Positions 7,856-15,690 of a stretch of DNA of 31,189 bases are shown here, one piece after another (position 1 is the first letter of the stretch; every line of letters begins with the position of its first letter). The stretch covers positions 1 through 31,189 of the forward strand of contig JAHEOA010000079.1 of assembly GCA_018609825.1 (NCBI GenBank), read 5' to 3'. Origin of the DNA: Candidatus Bipolaricaulota bacterium. Lineage in GTDB: Bacteria > Bipolaricaulota > Bipolaricaulia > RBG-16-55-9. The notes under the pieces are model-generated. The model had not been told where the DNA came from. It worked only from the letters and a program-made list of their open reading frames with translations, and ran no database searches. A program made the translations under genes and the position numbers.

Positions 7856-9409
7856 ATGATGGGATCCCTTTCGCTGCAGACGCTCAAGCGGCGCGTGACG
7901 TGGATCGCGATCCTGGTCGCGCTCGTCTGGGTCTACGTCGTCTCCATCCATCAGCTCGAGTTCAGCTTCGTGGAGCTCGTGCAGAAGGGGCCGCGGTTCT
8001 TCGACCTGCTGGGCCGCATGTGGCCGCCGCGCTTCGAGATCCTGTCTCAGCTCTGGAAGCCGCTCTTTGAGACGATCCAGATGGCCGTGCTCGGCACCAC
8101 GCTTGGAGCGCTTCTGGCGCTGCCGGCCGTGATGCTCACCTCGCGCACCGTGACGCGAACGTCATGGATCTACTACCCGGCACGGTTCGTCATGAGCATG
8201 CTCCGTTCGATCCCCGCCGAGCTCTATGCGATCCTGTTTGTGGCGGCCCTCGGCATCGGCCCGCTGCCCGGCATCCCCGCACTGACCATCTTCTCGGCCG
8301 CGATCATCACCAAGCTGACGAGCGAGAGCGCGGAGAACATTGACACGGGGCCGATCGAGGCGTTGGAAGCCACGGGCGCACGCCGCCCGGCCGTGGTCGG
8401 CTTCTCCGTGCTCCCGCAGATCATGCCGCTGTTTTTGAGCTATTCGCTCTACATGTTCGAGCTGAACATTCGCATCGCCTCGATTCTGGCCGTCGTGGGC
8501 GCGGGCGGCATCGGTCAGAACCTGGTGACGGCTCTGGACTGGTTCGACTATCCCGCCGCACTGACCATTCTGATCGTGATCTTTGTCTGCGTCTTCGCCA
8601 TCGACATGATCAGCAGCCGCTTCCGTGAGTCGTTCGTGGAAGGCAAGGACCTCGGCCCGGTCTTCACCTGGAGCTTCGGGGTCGGCGCGGGGGCCGCCAT
8701 CCTCTGGGCACTGTCGGGGGTCGACTTGGACATGGAGCGCATCGCGGACGGTGTCCACTACCTGGCCGGCATGTTCGGGCAGATGTTCCGCCCGGCGTGG
8801 GGTGAGATCGGCACGGCGTTCGCCAAGATGGGCGAGTCGATCCAGATCGCTCTGTTAGGGACCACCATCGCCATGGTGCTGGCGTTTCCCTTCGGCTTTC
8901 TCTGTGCTCGCAACCTGATGCCGCGGACGCTCGCGTATGGCGTCCGCCAGGGGCCCAATATCATCCGCACGTTCTCCGAGATTATCCTAGCCATTTTCCT
9001 GATCGCGGCGTTCGGGCCGGGTCCGTTTGCGGGCGTGTTGACGATCGGCATCCATTCGATTGGCATGCTCTCGCGACTCAACTACGAGGTCGTGGAGACG
9101 ATCGACCGGGGCCCACTGGAGGCGCTCAGCTCGCTGGGAACGGCGGGCATCGTGAGATTCCGCTATGCCGTCCTGCCGCAGATCCTGCCGGAGTTCCTCG
9201 CCATGGCGATATACCGGTTCGAGATCAACGTCCGCGCCGCCACCGTCTTGGGCATTGTCGGCGCGGGCGGCATCGGTTCCGTCATCCTGCGAGCGGTCCG
9301 TCAGGGCCGTTGGCCCGAAGTGGGGCTCTATCTCCTGGTGGTCATCGTCACGGTGATGATCATCGACTACGTCAGCGCCGTGGTTCGCCGCAAGATTATC
9401 GAAGGATAG
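7856..9409 (+). CDS. phnE: double-length PhnE permease (two fused permease domains)
   Basis: 517 residues, about twice a usual PhnE. Two homologous permease modules are visible. Module 1 (about residues 70-260) carries the cytoplasmic coupling motif EALEATGARRPAVVGFSVLP and the signature VVGAGGIGQNL. Module 2 (about 320-510) carries EALSSLGTAGIVRFRYAVLP and IVGAGGIGSVI. Each has five or six membrane segments. One polypeptide would thus supply both halves of the channel that normally form as a PhnE homodimer or PhnE1/PhnE2 pair. The ATG at 7856 is followed at once by another at 7859; no clear Shine-Dalgarno decides between them. It is the last gene of the operon, 17 nt after phnC. Confidence 0.9.
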   Translation: MMGSLSLQTLKRRVTWIAILVALVWVYVVSIHQLEFSFVELVQKGPRFFDLLGRMWPPRFEILSQLWKPLFETIQMAVLGTTLGALLALPAVMLTSRTVTRTSWIYYPARFVMSMLRSIPAELYAILFVAALGIGPLPGIPALTIFSAAIITKLTSESAENIDTGPIEALEATGARRPAVVGFSVLPQIMPLFLSYSLYMFELNIRIASILAVVGAGGIGQNLVTALDWFDYPAALTILIVIFVCVFAIDMISSRFRESFVEGKDLGPVFTWSFGVGAGAAILWALSGVDLDMERIADGVHYLAGMFGQMFRPAWGEIGTAFAKMGESIQIALLGTTIAMVLAFPFGFLCARNLMPRTLAYGVRQGPNIIRTFSEIILAIFLIAAFGPGPFAGVLTIGIHSIGMLSRLNYEVVETIDRGPLEALSSLGTAGIVRFRYAVLPQILPEFLAMAIYRFEINVRAATVLGIVGAGGIGSVILRAVRQGRWPEVGLYLLVVIVTVMIIDYVSAVVRRKIIEG

Positions 9410-9445
9410 CGGCTCTCCGACCGACCCAACGTGCTCGACTCTCCC

Positions 9446-9474
9446 TTGGCTTCGGGGGGCTGGTTCGCTACCAT
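9446..9474 (+). promoter_or_regulatory. possible promoter of the E2-lipB operon
   Basis: -35 TTGGCT (9446-9451), a 17-nt spacer, -10 TACCAT (9469-9474), about 40 nt before the E2 ATG. GAGGAG (9497-9502) serves as ribosome-binding site. The hexamers are moderate matches. Confidence 0.4.
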
Positions 9475-9514
9475 GGCGTCTGTTTGGAATTCTTCCGAGG
9501 AGTGATGGCTGAAC

Positions 9515-10876
9515 ATGGCGTTGGAATTCAAGCTGCCGGACGTTGGTGAGGGGGTCCACGAGGGCGAGATCGTCCAATGGCTGGTCGAAGAGGGCGATAA
9601 GATTGAGGAAGATCAGTCGATCGTCGAGGTGATGACCGACAAGGCGACCGTGGAGATTCCCGCGCCCCGCTCGGGCGTGCTGTTGAAGCGTTACGCCGAG
9701 GAGGGCGAGATCGTCGAGGTCGGCTCCGTCATCCTCGTCATCGGCGACGAGGGCGAAGAGGTCGGCGATGCCGCGCCGGCCGAACCCGAGGCAGCTCAGG
9801 CCTCTGAATCGGGCAACGGTCAAGACCCCCCTGCGACATCGACGACGGAGAAGGCAGCGCCGGCCACGGCTTCGGGCAACGGGCAACAGCCGTCAGCACC
9901 GCCGAAGGGCCGCGTACTCGCCACGCCTGCCACCCGGAAGCTGGCCCGCGAGCTCGGCGTGGACATCGCCCAAGTCCAGGGCTCCGGCCCCGCCGGACGG
10001 GTGAACGACGACGACGTCCGCGCTTTCGCCGAAGGGGGTGCCCCCGCCGCGGCTCCCGCTGAGGAGACGCAAGATGCCAAAACGGCTCCGACACAGCCGT
10101 CGCAGCCGTCGGGGACTGGCGAATCGGTCTCCACGATGCCGTCCGCGCCCGAACGTCCGCGGGTCCGGGGCGAGCAGCAGGAGGATCGCGTCCCGCTTCG
10201 CGGCATGCGGCGCCGCATCTCCGACCACATGCGCGAGGCCAAGGACACGGCCGCCCACTTCACGTACGTGGACGAGCTAGACGTGACCGAGTTGGTCAGC
10301 GTGAGGGAGAGCCTCAAGGAGACCGCCAAGGAGCAGGGCGTCAAGCTGACGTATCTGCCCTTTATCGTCAAGGCCTGCGTGGCGGCGCTGAAGAACCACC
10401 CCTACGTCAACGCCTCGCTCGACCATGAAAACGAAGAGATCGTCTTCAAGCACTACTACAACATTGGCGTGGCGACCGCGACCGAGCAGGGGCTCATGGT
10501 CCCTGTGGTCAAGAACGCCGACATGATGAGCATGCTGGAGATCGCGGCGGAGATCGAGCGGCTCTCCGGGCTGGCTCGCGAGGGCAAGATCGGCCCCGAC
10601 GACCTCCAGGGCGGCACGTTCACCATCACCAGCCTTGGCGCCCAGGGCGGGATGCTCTCCACTCCCGTGGTCAACACGCCCGAGTCGGCCATTCTCGGGA
10701 TCCACGAGATCAAAAAGAAGCCGGCCGTGGTCGACGACGAGATCGTGATTCGCCAGCAGATGATGCTGGCGCTGTCCTTCGATCATCGACTGGTCGACGG
10801 CCACGTCGGCGCGGCGTTCGCCAAGGACGTCAAGGCGTTCTTGGAGAACCCCAAGTGGCTCATGGTGGGCGCCTAA
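9515..10876 (+). CDS. dihydrolipoyl acyltransferase (E2) of a 2-oxoacid dehydrogenase complex
   Basis: 453 residues in the standard E2 order. An N-terminal lipoyl domain (1-80) has the lipoylated Lys in EVMTDKATVEIP (K43). An Ala/Pro/Thr-rich linker follows, then a peripheral-subunit-binding domain (about 132-170: VLATPATRKLARELGVD ... GSGPAGRVNDDDV), a second linker, and the catalytic domain from about 225 (VPLRGMRRRISDHM) to SFDHRLVDGH, with catalytic His (424) and Asp (428). It passes acyl groups from the E1-bound intermediate to CoA. The single lipoyl domain and sequence style fit branched-chain or pyruvate complexes equally; E1 and E3 genes are not adjacent, so the substrate is open. Its TAA stop overlaps the putative lipB ATG (TAATG), linking E2 synthesis to lipoylation. 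Confidence 0.93.
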   Translation: MALEFKLPDVGEGVHEGEIVQWLVEEGDKIEEDQSIVEVMTDKATVEIPAPRSGVLLKRYAEEGEIVEVGSVILVIGDEGEEVGDAAPAEPEAAQASESGNGQDPPATSTTEKAAPATASGNGQQPSAPPKGRVLATPATRKLARELGVDIAQVQGSGPAGRVNDDDVRAFAEGGAPAAAPAEETQDAKTAPTQPSQPSGTGESVSTMPSAPERPRVRGEQQEDRVPLRGMRRRISDHMREAKDTAAHFTYVDELDVTELVSVRESLKETAKEQGVKLTYLPFIVKACVAALKNHPYVNASLDHENEEIVFKHYYNIGVATATEQGLMVPVVKNADMMSMLEIAAEIERLSGLAREGKIGPDDLQGGTFTITSLGAQGGMLSTPVVNTPESAILGIHEIKKKPAVVDDEIVIRQQMMLALSFDHRLVDGHVGAAFAKDVKAFLENPKWLMVGA

Positions 10877-11570
10877 TGGGGTAGCCCGCGACGCCTGGCT
10901 CATCGACCTCGGGCAGCGCGACTATGCCGAGGTTTGGGAACGCCAGAAACAGCTTGTGGGCGAGCGCATCCGGGATCTGATCCCGGATGCACTCGTGCTT
11001 GTCGAACACCCGCCTGTGGTGACGCTCGGTCGCCATCGGCGGTCCGACGCCTTCACCTCCCTGAGCGCGGCACGCGACGTGCCCGTCTACGAGATCGAGC
11101 GCGGCGGCCAGGCGACCTATCATGGCCCGGGCCAGCTGGTCGGCTATCCCATCCTGAAGCTCGACGCGGAGCGCCGTGACCTTCACCGTTACCTGCGCGA
11201 TCTCGAGGCGATGCTCATGAACGTGCTCGCCGACTTCGGCCTCTCCACCCAGCGTTCGGAGGGCGCGACCGGCGTCTGGACGTCGGATCGGCCGAGTCGG
11301 AAACTGGCCTCGATCGGCATCGCCGTCAGGCGATGGGTGACCTACCACGGCTTTGCACTCAACGTCTCGACGGATCTGGAAGACTTCCAGACCATCTCCC
11401 CGTGCGGGTTCAACCCCGAGGTCATGACGTCGATGGCCCATGAACTGCGACGCCCCATGTCTCTCGACGAGGTCAAGCCCACGATTCACGCCCACATGGA
11501 GACGCGCTTCGGCCTCAAACTGCATCCCCGCGACGTGGCGGACCGCGACGTGTCGGCTGTCCAACACTGA
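10876..11570 (+). CDS. lipB: lipoyl(octanoyl) transferase LipB, apparent 1-nt frameshift at the 5' end
   Basis: LipB moves octanoyl from acyl-carrier protein to lipoyl domains, such as the E2 just upstream. Core motifs are present: LVEHPPVVTLGRH, RGGQATYHGPGQLVGYP, the catalytic Lys in SRKLASIGIAV and Cys in TISPCGFN. The intact frame has no ATG/GTG/TTG before the GTG at 10956. Yet conserved N-terminal LipB residues (WLIDLGQRDYAEVWERQK) are encoded in that frame upstream of it. The ATG at 10876 overlapping the E2 stop reads ATG-GGG-TAG. Adding one G to the four-G run (10878-10881) restores M-G-V-A-R-D-A-W and a 231-residue protein of family-typical length. So this is a sequencing/assembly indel, a real mutation, or use of the GTG giving a shortened 204-residue protein. 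Confidence 0.85.
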
Positions 11571-11584
11571 GTGGTCAGTCGCGA

Positions 11585-11614
11585 TTGAAGCGCCCTCACA
11601 GACGACGCTAGAAT
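11585..11614 (+). promoter_or_regulatory. promoter of the VWA-PKD gene
   Basis: -35 TTGAAG (11585-11590), an 18-nt spacer, -10 TAGAAT (11609-11614). It lies between the lipB stop and the VWA gene, with the expected start point near 11621. Confidence 0.55.
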
Positions 11615-11659
11615 CCACAAGATGGTCCGCTCTGCGCGGACTGTGATGAGGTGATTACG

Positions 11660-13789
11660 ATGAGGAGGCGGCCGATGCGCCGAATATTGCGAGGATCCAG
11701 TGAGATATGGCGTTGGGGACTGATCAGCGCGCTGTTGATCGCGATCGTGGCCTTGGGCGCGATCGCGCAGCCATCCGACGAGATACGGATCGTCCAGAGT
11801 GTCAATCCAGACCAGATCTCGGTCGTGGACACCGGGGGGACGGAAACTGCCCAAGCGAGCCTCACGGTCATCGGGCCTCGGCCGTCATCCGAGGACGCCG
11901 GGCCGATCGACATGGTGCTCGCGCTCGATCGCTCCGCGAGCGTCGACTTTCCGGAGATCCAGGGGATCGCGCACACGATCGTCTCGCATCTCGGGGGTCA
12001 CGACCGCGTGGGCATCGTCTCGTTCGCGGATTCGGCTCGCGTCGACTTGGAGCTCACCCGACTTTTCGGGCCGCGGCATGAGGATCGGGACGGCTTCGAC
12101 GAGGTGAGCGACACGATCGACGGGCTGGTTCCCGGCCGGCAGACGGCGCTCGGTGACGGCCTCATGTTGGCGATCGACGCACTGCTGGACGGTGCGCGTT
12201 CGGACGCGACGCCGCTGATCGTCGTGCCGACGGACGGCGTGAGCCAGGTGGGTCGTGACCCGTTGGCGGAGGCCCAACGAGCGGGCGAGAACGATCTGCC
12301 CATCTTTGTGGTCGGCACGAGCCCGGCGGCCCGCACCGAGCTGTTGTCGAACGTCGCCGAGGCAGCGAACGGGCGGTTCTTCCAGCGCTACAGCGACGAC
12401 GCGCTGGAGCGCATTATGCGCGAAGGGAATCGATTTGTCGCCGCGCGGTATCTGCTGTTGACCCAGACGCTGCCGACGGCGGTGAGCTCCGTTGAAGGCC
12501 AGTGGAACGGGCCGTCCGTGCTGCCCGGTCGCTACGCGACCCAGCTCCAATGGCGAGTGCCGTTGTTGTTTGAGGGCGAGGCGTGGCACACGCGCTACAA
12601 CGTCCGTTTTGACACGCCGGGCTCGTTCAAGCTGAATCAGCCGCCGTCACGCATCGCGTACACCACTCCGGAAGGCGAGCGCGTCAGCGAGGCGTTCCCC
12701 ACCTCGCCCACGATCCAAGTCGGCGAAGGCAGCGGGCCGCCGCGCGATCAGGGCGGCGAAGAGGGCGAGAACGGCAATGGAGAGAACGGCAACGGCGATG
12801 AACGGGCCGAGGACGAAGGGCCGGATAACGGCTCGGAATCCGAAAACGGTGGGTCGCCCCAGCCGGATCTGAGCGCCTCGCCTAGCCAGGCGCGGATGGG
12901 CGAAGCGATCGTCTTTGACGCCTCCGGGTCGTCCGACCCCAACCAAGACATCGCCAACTACGAGTGGGACTGGACCAACGACGGGACCTTCGACGCCGAG
13001 ACGAGCGAAGCCAGCACACGGCACCTTTACGAAGCTCCCGGCGATTACACCGTCCGCGTGCGAGTCACCGACGAGGCCGGCAACGCCTCGACAGCCACGG
13101 TGAACGTCTCGGTGCGCGACGGACTTGCGGCCGGTGCCCCGGTCACGACCGCCGACTCCGCGTTCAACGATGCCCCCGGCATCCCCGACTGGATGGCCTA
13201 TTACCTCGACAACGGCGTCGTCACCAACGAGGAGGCCCGTGACGCCCAAGCCCGTTTCGCCGCCGACGTCTTCATCCCCGGCACGCAGTACCGGATGAGC
13301 AACGCCGACGTCACAGCTATCGTGCAGCTGAACCAGCTCGACACGCTCATGAACGACCTCCAGACGCCGAGCGCGGCCGAGGAAGCAGGCTATAAGCAAA
13401 TGGGCTCGATGGTTGAGGGCATCGGGCAAGCCTACGTCAACCCGGAGTTCCTGCTCAACCGTCGCCCGGTCTTCGACGAGCCGCCGGTGTTGCTCTACGC
13501 CGAGGATGCCGAGGGCAACATGAAGCTGGCCGGCGTCCGCTTCGTGTCGGTCATGCAGGACGTGTCGCTCTTCCGGGTCAGTGACTGGTCCAGCCGCCCG
13601 GCCGCGGCCCACTTCGAGGACGGCAGCGAGCAGGCCGTCTCGGATCCGTCGAATGTCCCGATGGAAAACTCGGACGGGTCGCCGCTGGCGTTCTGGCACC
13701 CGACGCTCTACGGCCTGCACGTCTGGGTGGGCATCCCCAATCCGGACGGCATCTTCGCGCCGCGGCATCCCCAGATCGGATCCGAGTAA
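11660..13789 (+). CDS. membrane-anchored VWA-PKD protein with conserved extracytoplasmic C-terminal domain
   Basis: 709 residues from the ATG at 11660, preceded by GAGGTGA at 5 nt spacing. The ATG at 11675 after AGGAGG is an alternative. Basic N-terminus and one hydrophobic segment (residues 17-36) make a signal anchor. A von Willebrand A domain spans about 83-255 with a full MIDAS: DRSAS (90-94), Thr in GRQTALGDG (about 162) and Asp in PTDG (192). A beta-rich region follows, then a Gly/Asn/Glu/Asp-rich low-complexity linker (355-400). A PKD domain (about 402-486) carries FDASGSSDPNQDIANYEWDW and YTVRVRV. The last ~200 residues contain GYKQMGSMVEGIGQAYVNP, LLYAEDAEGNMKLAGVRFV and GLHVWVGIPNPDGIFAP. 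I recognise that last stretch as a recurrent secreted domain in bacterial unknowns, but cannot name it. A role in adhesion or metal-dependent surface binding is inferred. Confidence 0.85.
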   Translation: MRRRPMRRILRGSSEIWRWGLISALLIAIVALGAIAQPSDEIRIVQSVNPDQISVVDTGGTETAQASLTVIGPRPSSEDAGPIDMVLALDRSASVDFPEIQGIAHTIVSHLGGHDRVGIVSFADSARVDLELTRLFGPRHEDRDGFDEVSDTIDGLVPGRQTALGDGLMLAIDALLDGARSDATPLIVVPTDGVSQVGRDPLAEAQRAGENDLPIFVVGTSPAARTELLSNVAEAANGRFFQRYSDDALERIMREGNRFVAARYLLLTQTLPTAVSSVEGQWNGPSVLPGRYATQLQWRVPLLFEGEAWHTRYNVRFDTPGSFKLNQPPSRIAYTTPEGERVSEAFPTSPTIQVGEGSGPPRDQGGEEGENGNGENGNGDERAEDEGPDNGSESENGGSPQPDLSASPSQARMGEAIVFDASGSSDPNQDIANYEWDWTNDGTFDAETSEASTRHLYEAPGDYTVRVRVTDEAGNASTATVNVSVRDGLAAGAPVTTADSAFNDAPGIPDWMAYYLDNGVVTNEEARDAQARFAADVFIPGTQYRMSNADVTAIVQLNQLDTLMNDLQTPSAAEEAGYKQMGSMVEGIGQAYVNPEFLLNRRPVFDEPPVLLYAEDAEGNMKLAGVRFVSVMQDVSLFRVSDWSSRPAAAHFEDGSEQAVSDPSNVPMENSDGSPLAFWHPTLYGLHVWVGIPNPDGIFAPRHPQIGSE

Positions 13790-13803
13790 CGGGACGCTGG
13801 ACC

Positions 13804-14097
13804 GTGGCTATCGACACCCGGCGTCGTCGGATCGACGAGATCGACGCTGAACTGCTCCGCCTGCTCAACCAGCGGTTGGCGTCGGTCATCGAGATCGGCC
13901 GAGAAAAGGCCGGTCAAGGCGCGTCGATCGTCGACGCCGACCGGGAAGCGGCCATTGTCGAGCGCCTTCTCACGCGCAACGAAGGGCCGATGGATGCCGA
14001 GTCCGTGCGGCGGATCTTCGAAACCATCATCGAGGAGATGCGGCGGCTGGAAGCCGACTACACGACCTCCGGCGACGCCGACAGCGATGCGAGATGA
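13804..14097 (+). CDS. chorismate mutase type II (AroQ class), monofunctional
   Basis: 97 residues, the usual size of a free AroQ domain. The pattern R-x-x-ID-x-ID-AELLRLLNQRL, then IGREKAGQG, DADREAAIVERL and a C-terminal helix ending EEMRRLE, gives the three-helix chorismate mutase fold with active-site Arg, Lys and Glu positions. It converts chorismate to prephenate for Phe/Tyr synthesis. Start is a GTG 14 nt after the VWA gene stop, so the two are probably co-transcribed, with no obvious functional link. Its last 40 bases overlap the convergent histidine phosphatase gene. Confidence 0.85.
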   Translation: MAIDTRRRRIDEIDAELLRLLNQRLASVIEIGREKAGQGASIVDADREAAIVERLLTRNEGPMDAESVRRIFETIIEEMRRLEADYTTSGDADSDAR

Positions 14098-14717
14098 CAG
14101 GTGTCGTTCAGATACATCAGCTGCGACGTCTCGTCGCTCGCGGCCCGCACCAGCGTGATGCCGCCGTTGCTCACGCTGAAGCCGAGGCTGAAAAACGGCT
14201 GATCCAGTCCGTGGGCACCGCGCCCGAGGACGTGGTTGGCGAGGCAACGAACGACGCCCCCGTGCGCGATCAGCGCCAGTGACCGATGCGGATAGTCCAG
14301 CGCGATGCGCTCAAACGCGGCCGTGACCCGATCGTAGAGGTCCCGCACGCGCTCGCCGCCGTCGGGATGGAAGCCCAGTGGATCCAACCGTGGGTCCTCT
14401 CGGAACGCCTCCGGATACTGCCGGGGCAGCTCGTCCTGCGGAATTCCCTGCCAGTCACCGTAATCCAGCTCGCGAAAGGACGCGTCGGTATTCACCGACA
14501 GGCCGTGGATCTCGGCTAATGGCTGCGCCGTTTCGATCGTGCGCGTCAGATCGCTGCTCACGATCGTCGAGAGGGGAGCATCGCGGAGCCGTTCGGCGGC
14601 CCTGAGCGCCTGTTCGTGGCCAAGCTGGTTCAGCGGGACGTCCGCCTGCCCCATGCAGATGCGGTCGCGATTCCAATCGGTCTGGCCGTGGCGGATCAGG
14701 TAGACATTCGTGGACAT
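14058..14717 (-). CDS. histidine phosphatase (phosphoglycerate mutase-like)
   Basis: 219 residues from the ATG at 14717 (MSTNVYLIRHGQTDWN). The catalytic RHG motif is at about residues 9-11, the second Arg in SSDLTRTIETA, acid Glu in FRELDYGDWQG and second catalytic His in LIAHGGVVRC. The phosphohistidine branch includes cofactor-dependent mutases, alpha-ribazole phosphatase and broad phosphatases; the substrate cannot be assigned. Further ATGs at 14732 and 14735 fall within the -10 element of a strong promoter and are therefore unlikely starts. The 3' end runs 40 bases into chorismate mutase on the opposite strand. Confidence 0.88.
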   Translation of the reverse strand: MSTNVYLIRHGQTDWNRDRICMGQADVPLNQLGHEQALRAAERLRDAPLSTIVSSDLTRTIETAQPLAEIHGLSVNTDASFRELDYGDWQGIPQDELPRQYPEAFREDPRLDPLGFHPDGGERVRDLYDRVTAAFERIALDYPHRSLALIAHGGVVRCLANHVLGRGAHGLDQPFFSLGFSVSNGGITLVRAASDETSQLMYLNDTCHLASLSASPEVV

Positions 14718-14730
14718 GGGAGACCAAGCC

Positions 14731-14759
14731 ATCATAGGCCCTGGCATCCGGCGTCACAA
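14731..14759 (-). promoter_or_regulatory. promoter of the histidine phosphatase gene (near-leaderless)
   Basis: Minus strand -35 TTGTGA (14754-14759), a 17-nt spacer, -10 TATGAT (14731-14736). The -10 ends 13 nt before the ATG at 14717, leaving an untranslated leader of only a few bases. Confidence 0.65.
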
Positions 14760-14791
14760 GGCTGCTGGTGTAGGCCTCCCGCCGTTCGGGC

Positions 14792-15055
14792 TCAGCCTTC
14801 CGGAGGGGGCGGGTCTTCCGATCCCTCTTCCGCCGAATCCTCAGCCTCGCCGGACACGTCGATCTTGAGGCGAACCTCGGCGATGACGCGATCGTCCTCG
14901 GTGTCCTGGGCCCAGACGGTGACCCGATATCGCCCTGCTTCTTCAGGGATTCCGTGAATGACCCCCGTGGGGCCATCAAGGCCCAAGCCGGGGGCCAAGG
15001 AGCCGCCGCCGAAGGCGACGCGAACGCCGTCGATGCCGCCGGTGGCGTCAAGCGT
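14792..15055 (-). pseudogene. Ig-like (putative Ig / He_PIG) domain fragment without a start
   Basis: In frame after a TGA (15056-15058) the minus strand encodes T-L-D-A-T-G-G, then GGGSLAPGLGLDGPTGVIHG, IPEEAGRYRVTVWAQD and an acidic/proline tail. This is the 'LPPGLsLd-TGvIsGtP-AGtYtftV' signature of putative Ig domains found in secreted proteins. No ATG is present and only a TTG at 14998 could start it, within the domain. The frame upstream of the TGA is open (next entry), so this looks like the 3' end of a broken gene. Confidence 0.5.
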
Positions 15056-15628
15056 TCACGCGTCCCCGTTGCCCGACTGATCGGCCACCCCGGGCGTTGA
15101 GGGGCGATCCGCACATCGCCGATGGCTGGCGTGGAAGATCTTGTCCTGAAGGGGATTGACGACCTTGGCGGCCTGCTCGCGCTTGCCGCGGTACGCGTCG
15201 TACTGCTCGATGGTGTTCCGCTCCGAGCAAACATCTCCCAACAGAGTGCTTGTCAGACGTCCTGGGTCAACTCCAGGAACTGGCCGGCAAGCGTCCCCCT
15301 CGTTCGACGTCTGGCCTCGCTCCAGCCCGGTCAGAGAGTCGCGCAGCCCGTAGATCGCGCCGGCGCCGAAGCGCTTGCCCAGCTCGCTCGGCAGCCCGTG
15401 GCGCAACAGCGAGCCGTACTGGCGCAGGAACGCCTGTCGGCGCTGTCGCGTCCAGCCGCGTTCGCGAACGGCCGTGACGACGTCGACGTCGCGAGTGAAC
15501 ACGCTACCGAACTCCCGTCGGACAGATGGTCGATCGGTCTCCTCGCTCGCGGTCGCGGAAATGAGCGGGGTCGTGCAACCGCACGTAGCACGCATGAACG
15601 GCCCACCTACGGGTATCCGTCGGTCCAT
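15056..15628 (-). pseudogene. decayed ORF of unknown function, in frame with the Ig-like fragment
   Basis: An open frame of 190 codons with protein-like stretches: RQAFLRQYGSLLRHGLPSEL, KRFGAGAIYGLRDSLTGLER, then NTIEQYDAYRGKREQAAKVV, separated by an unlikely Cys/Pro-rich passage. At a five-base C run on the plus strand (about 15295-15299), dropping one base switches the middle to TLAGQFLELTQDV followed by a stop, which reads better. This suggests an indel. I recognise no family. The frame ends at the TGA that precedes the Ig-like fragment. Real but damaged coding sequence is the best explanation; chance openness in GC-rich DNA is the alternative. Confidence 0.35.
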
Positions 15629-15644
15629 TTGACGATCCCCGGCT

Positions 15645-15674
15645 TCGACACCGTCGAACCGGCTGGGCTATCAT
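15645..15674 (+). promoter_or_regulatory. promoter of the AI-2E-family transporter gene
   Basis: -35 TCGACA (15645-15650), an 18-nt spacer, -10 TATCAT (15669-15674). The -10 covers the upstream ATG at 15673, so the functional start should be the ATG at 15691, with a leader of roughly 9 nt. Confidence 0.55.
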
Positions 15675-15690
15675 GAGCGCCTGGGGGACC

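Noticed and set aside
11651..11653. GTG at 11651 as the start of the VWA gene
   Set aside because: It lies inside the GAGGTGA ribosome site of the ATG at 11660.
15056..15058. In-frame TGA as a recoded codon (selenocysteine or reassigned Trp/Gly)
   Set aside because: TGA ends many clear genes here (icd, MBL, tlyA, katA), and no SECIS-like hairpin or selenoprotein family is evident; gene decay or sequence error is simpler.
15122..15676. Plus-strand 184-codon frame across the remnant region
   Set aside because: Opposite-strand segments look more protein-like (Ig-like signature, helical stretches), and no start signal precedes this frame.
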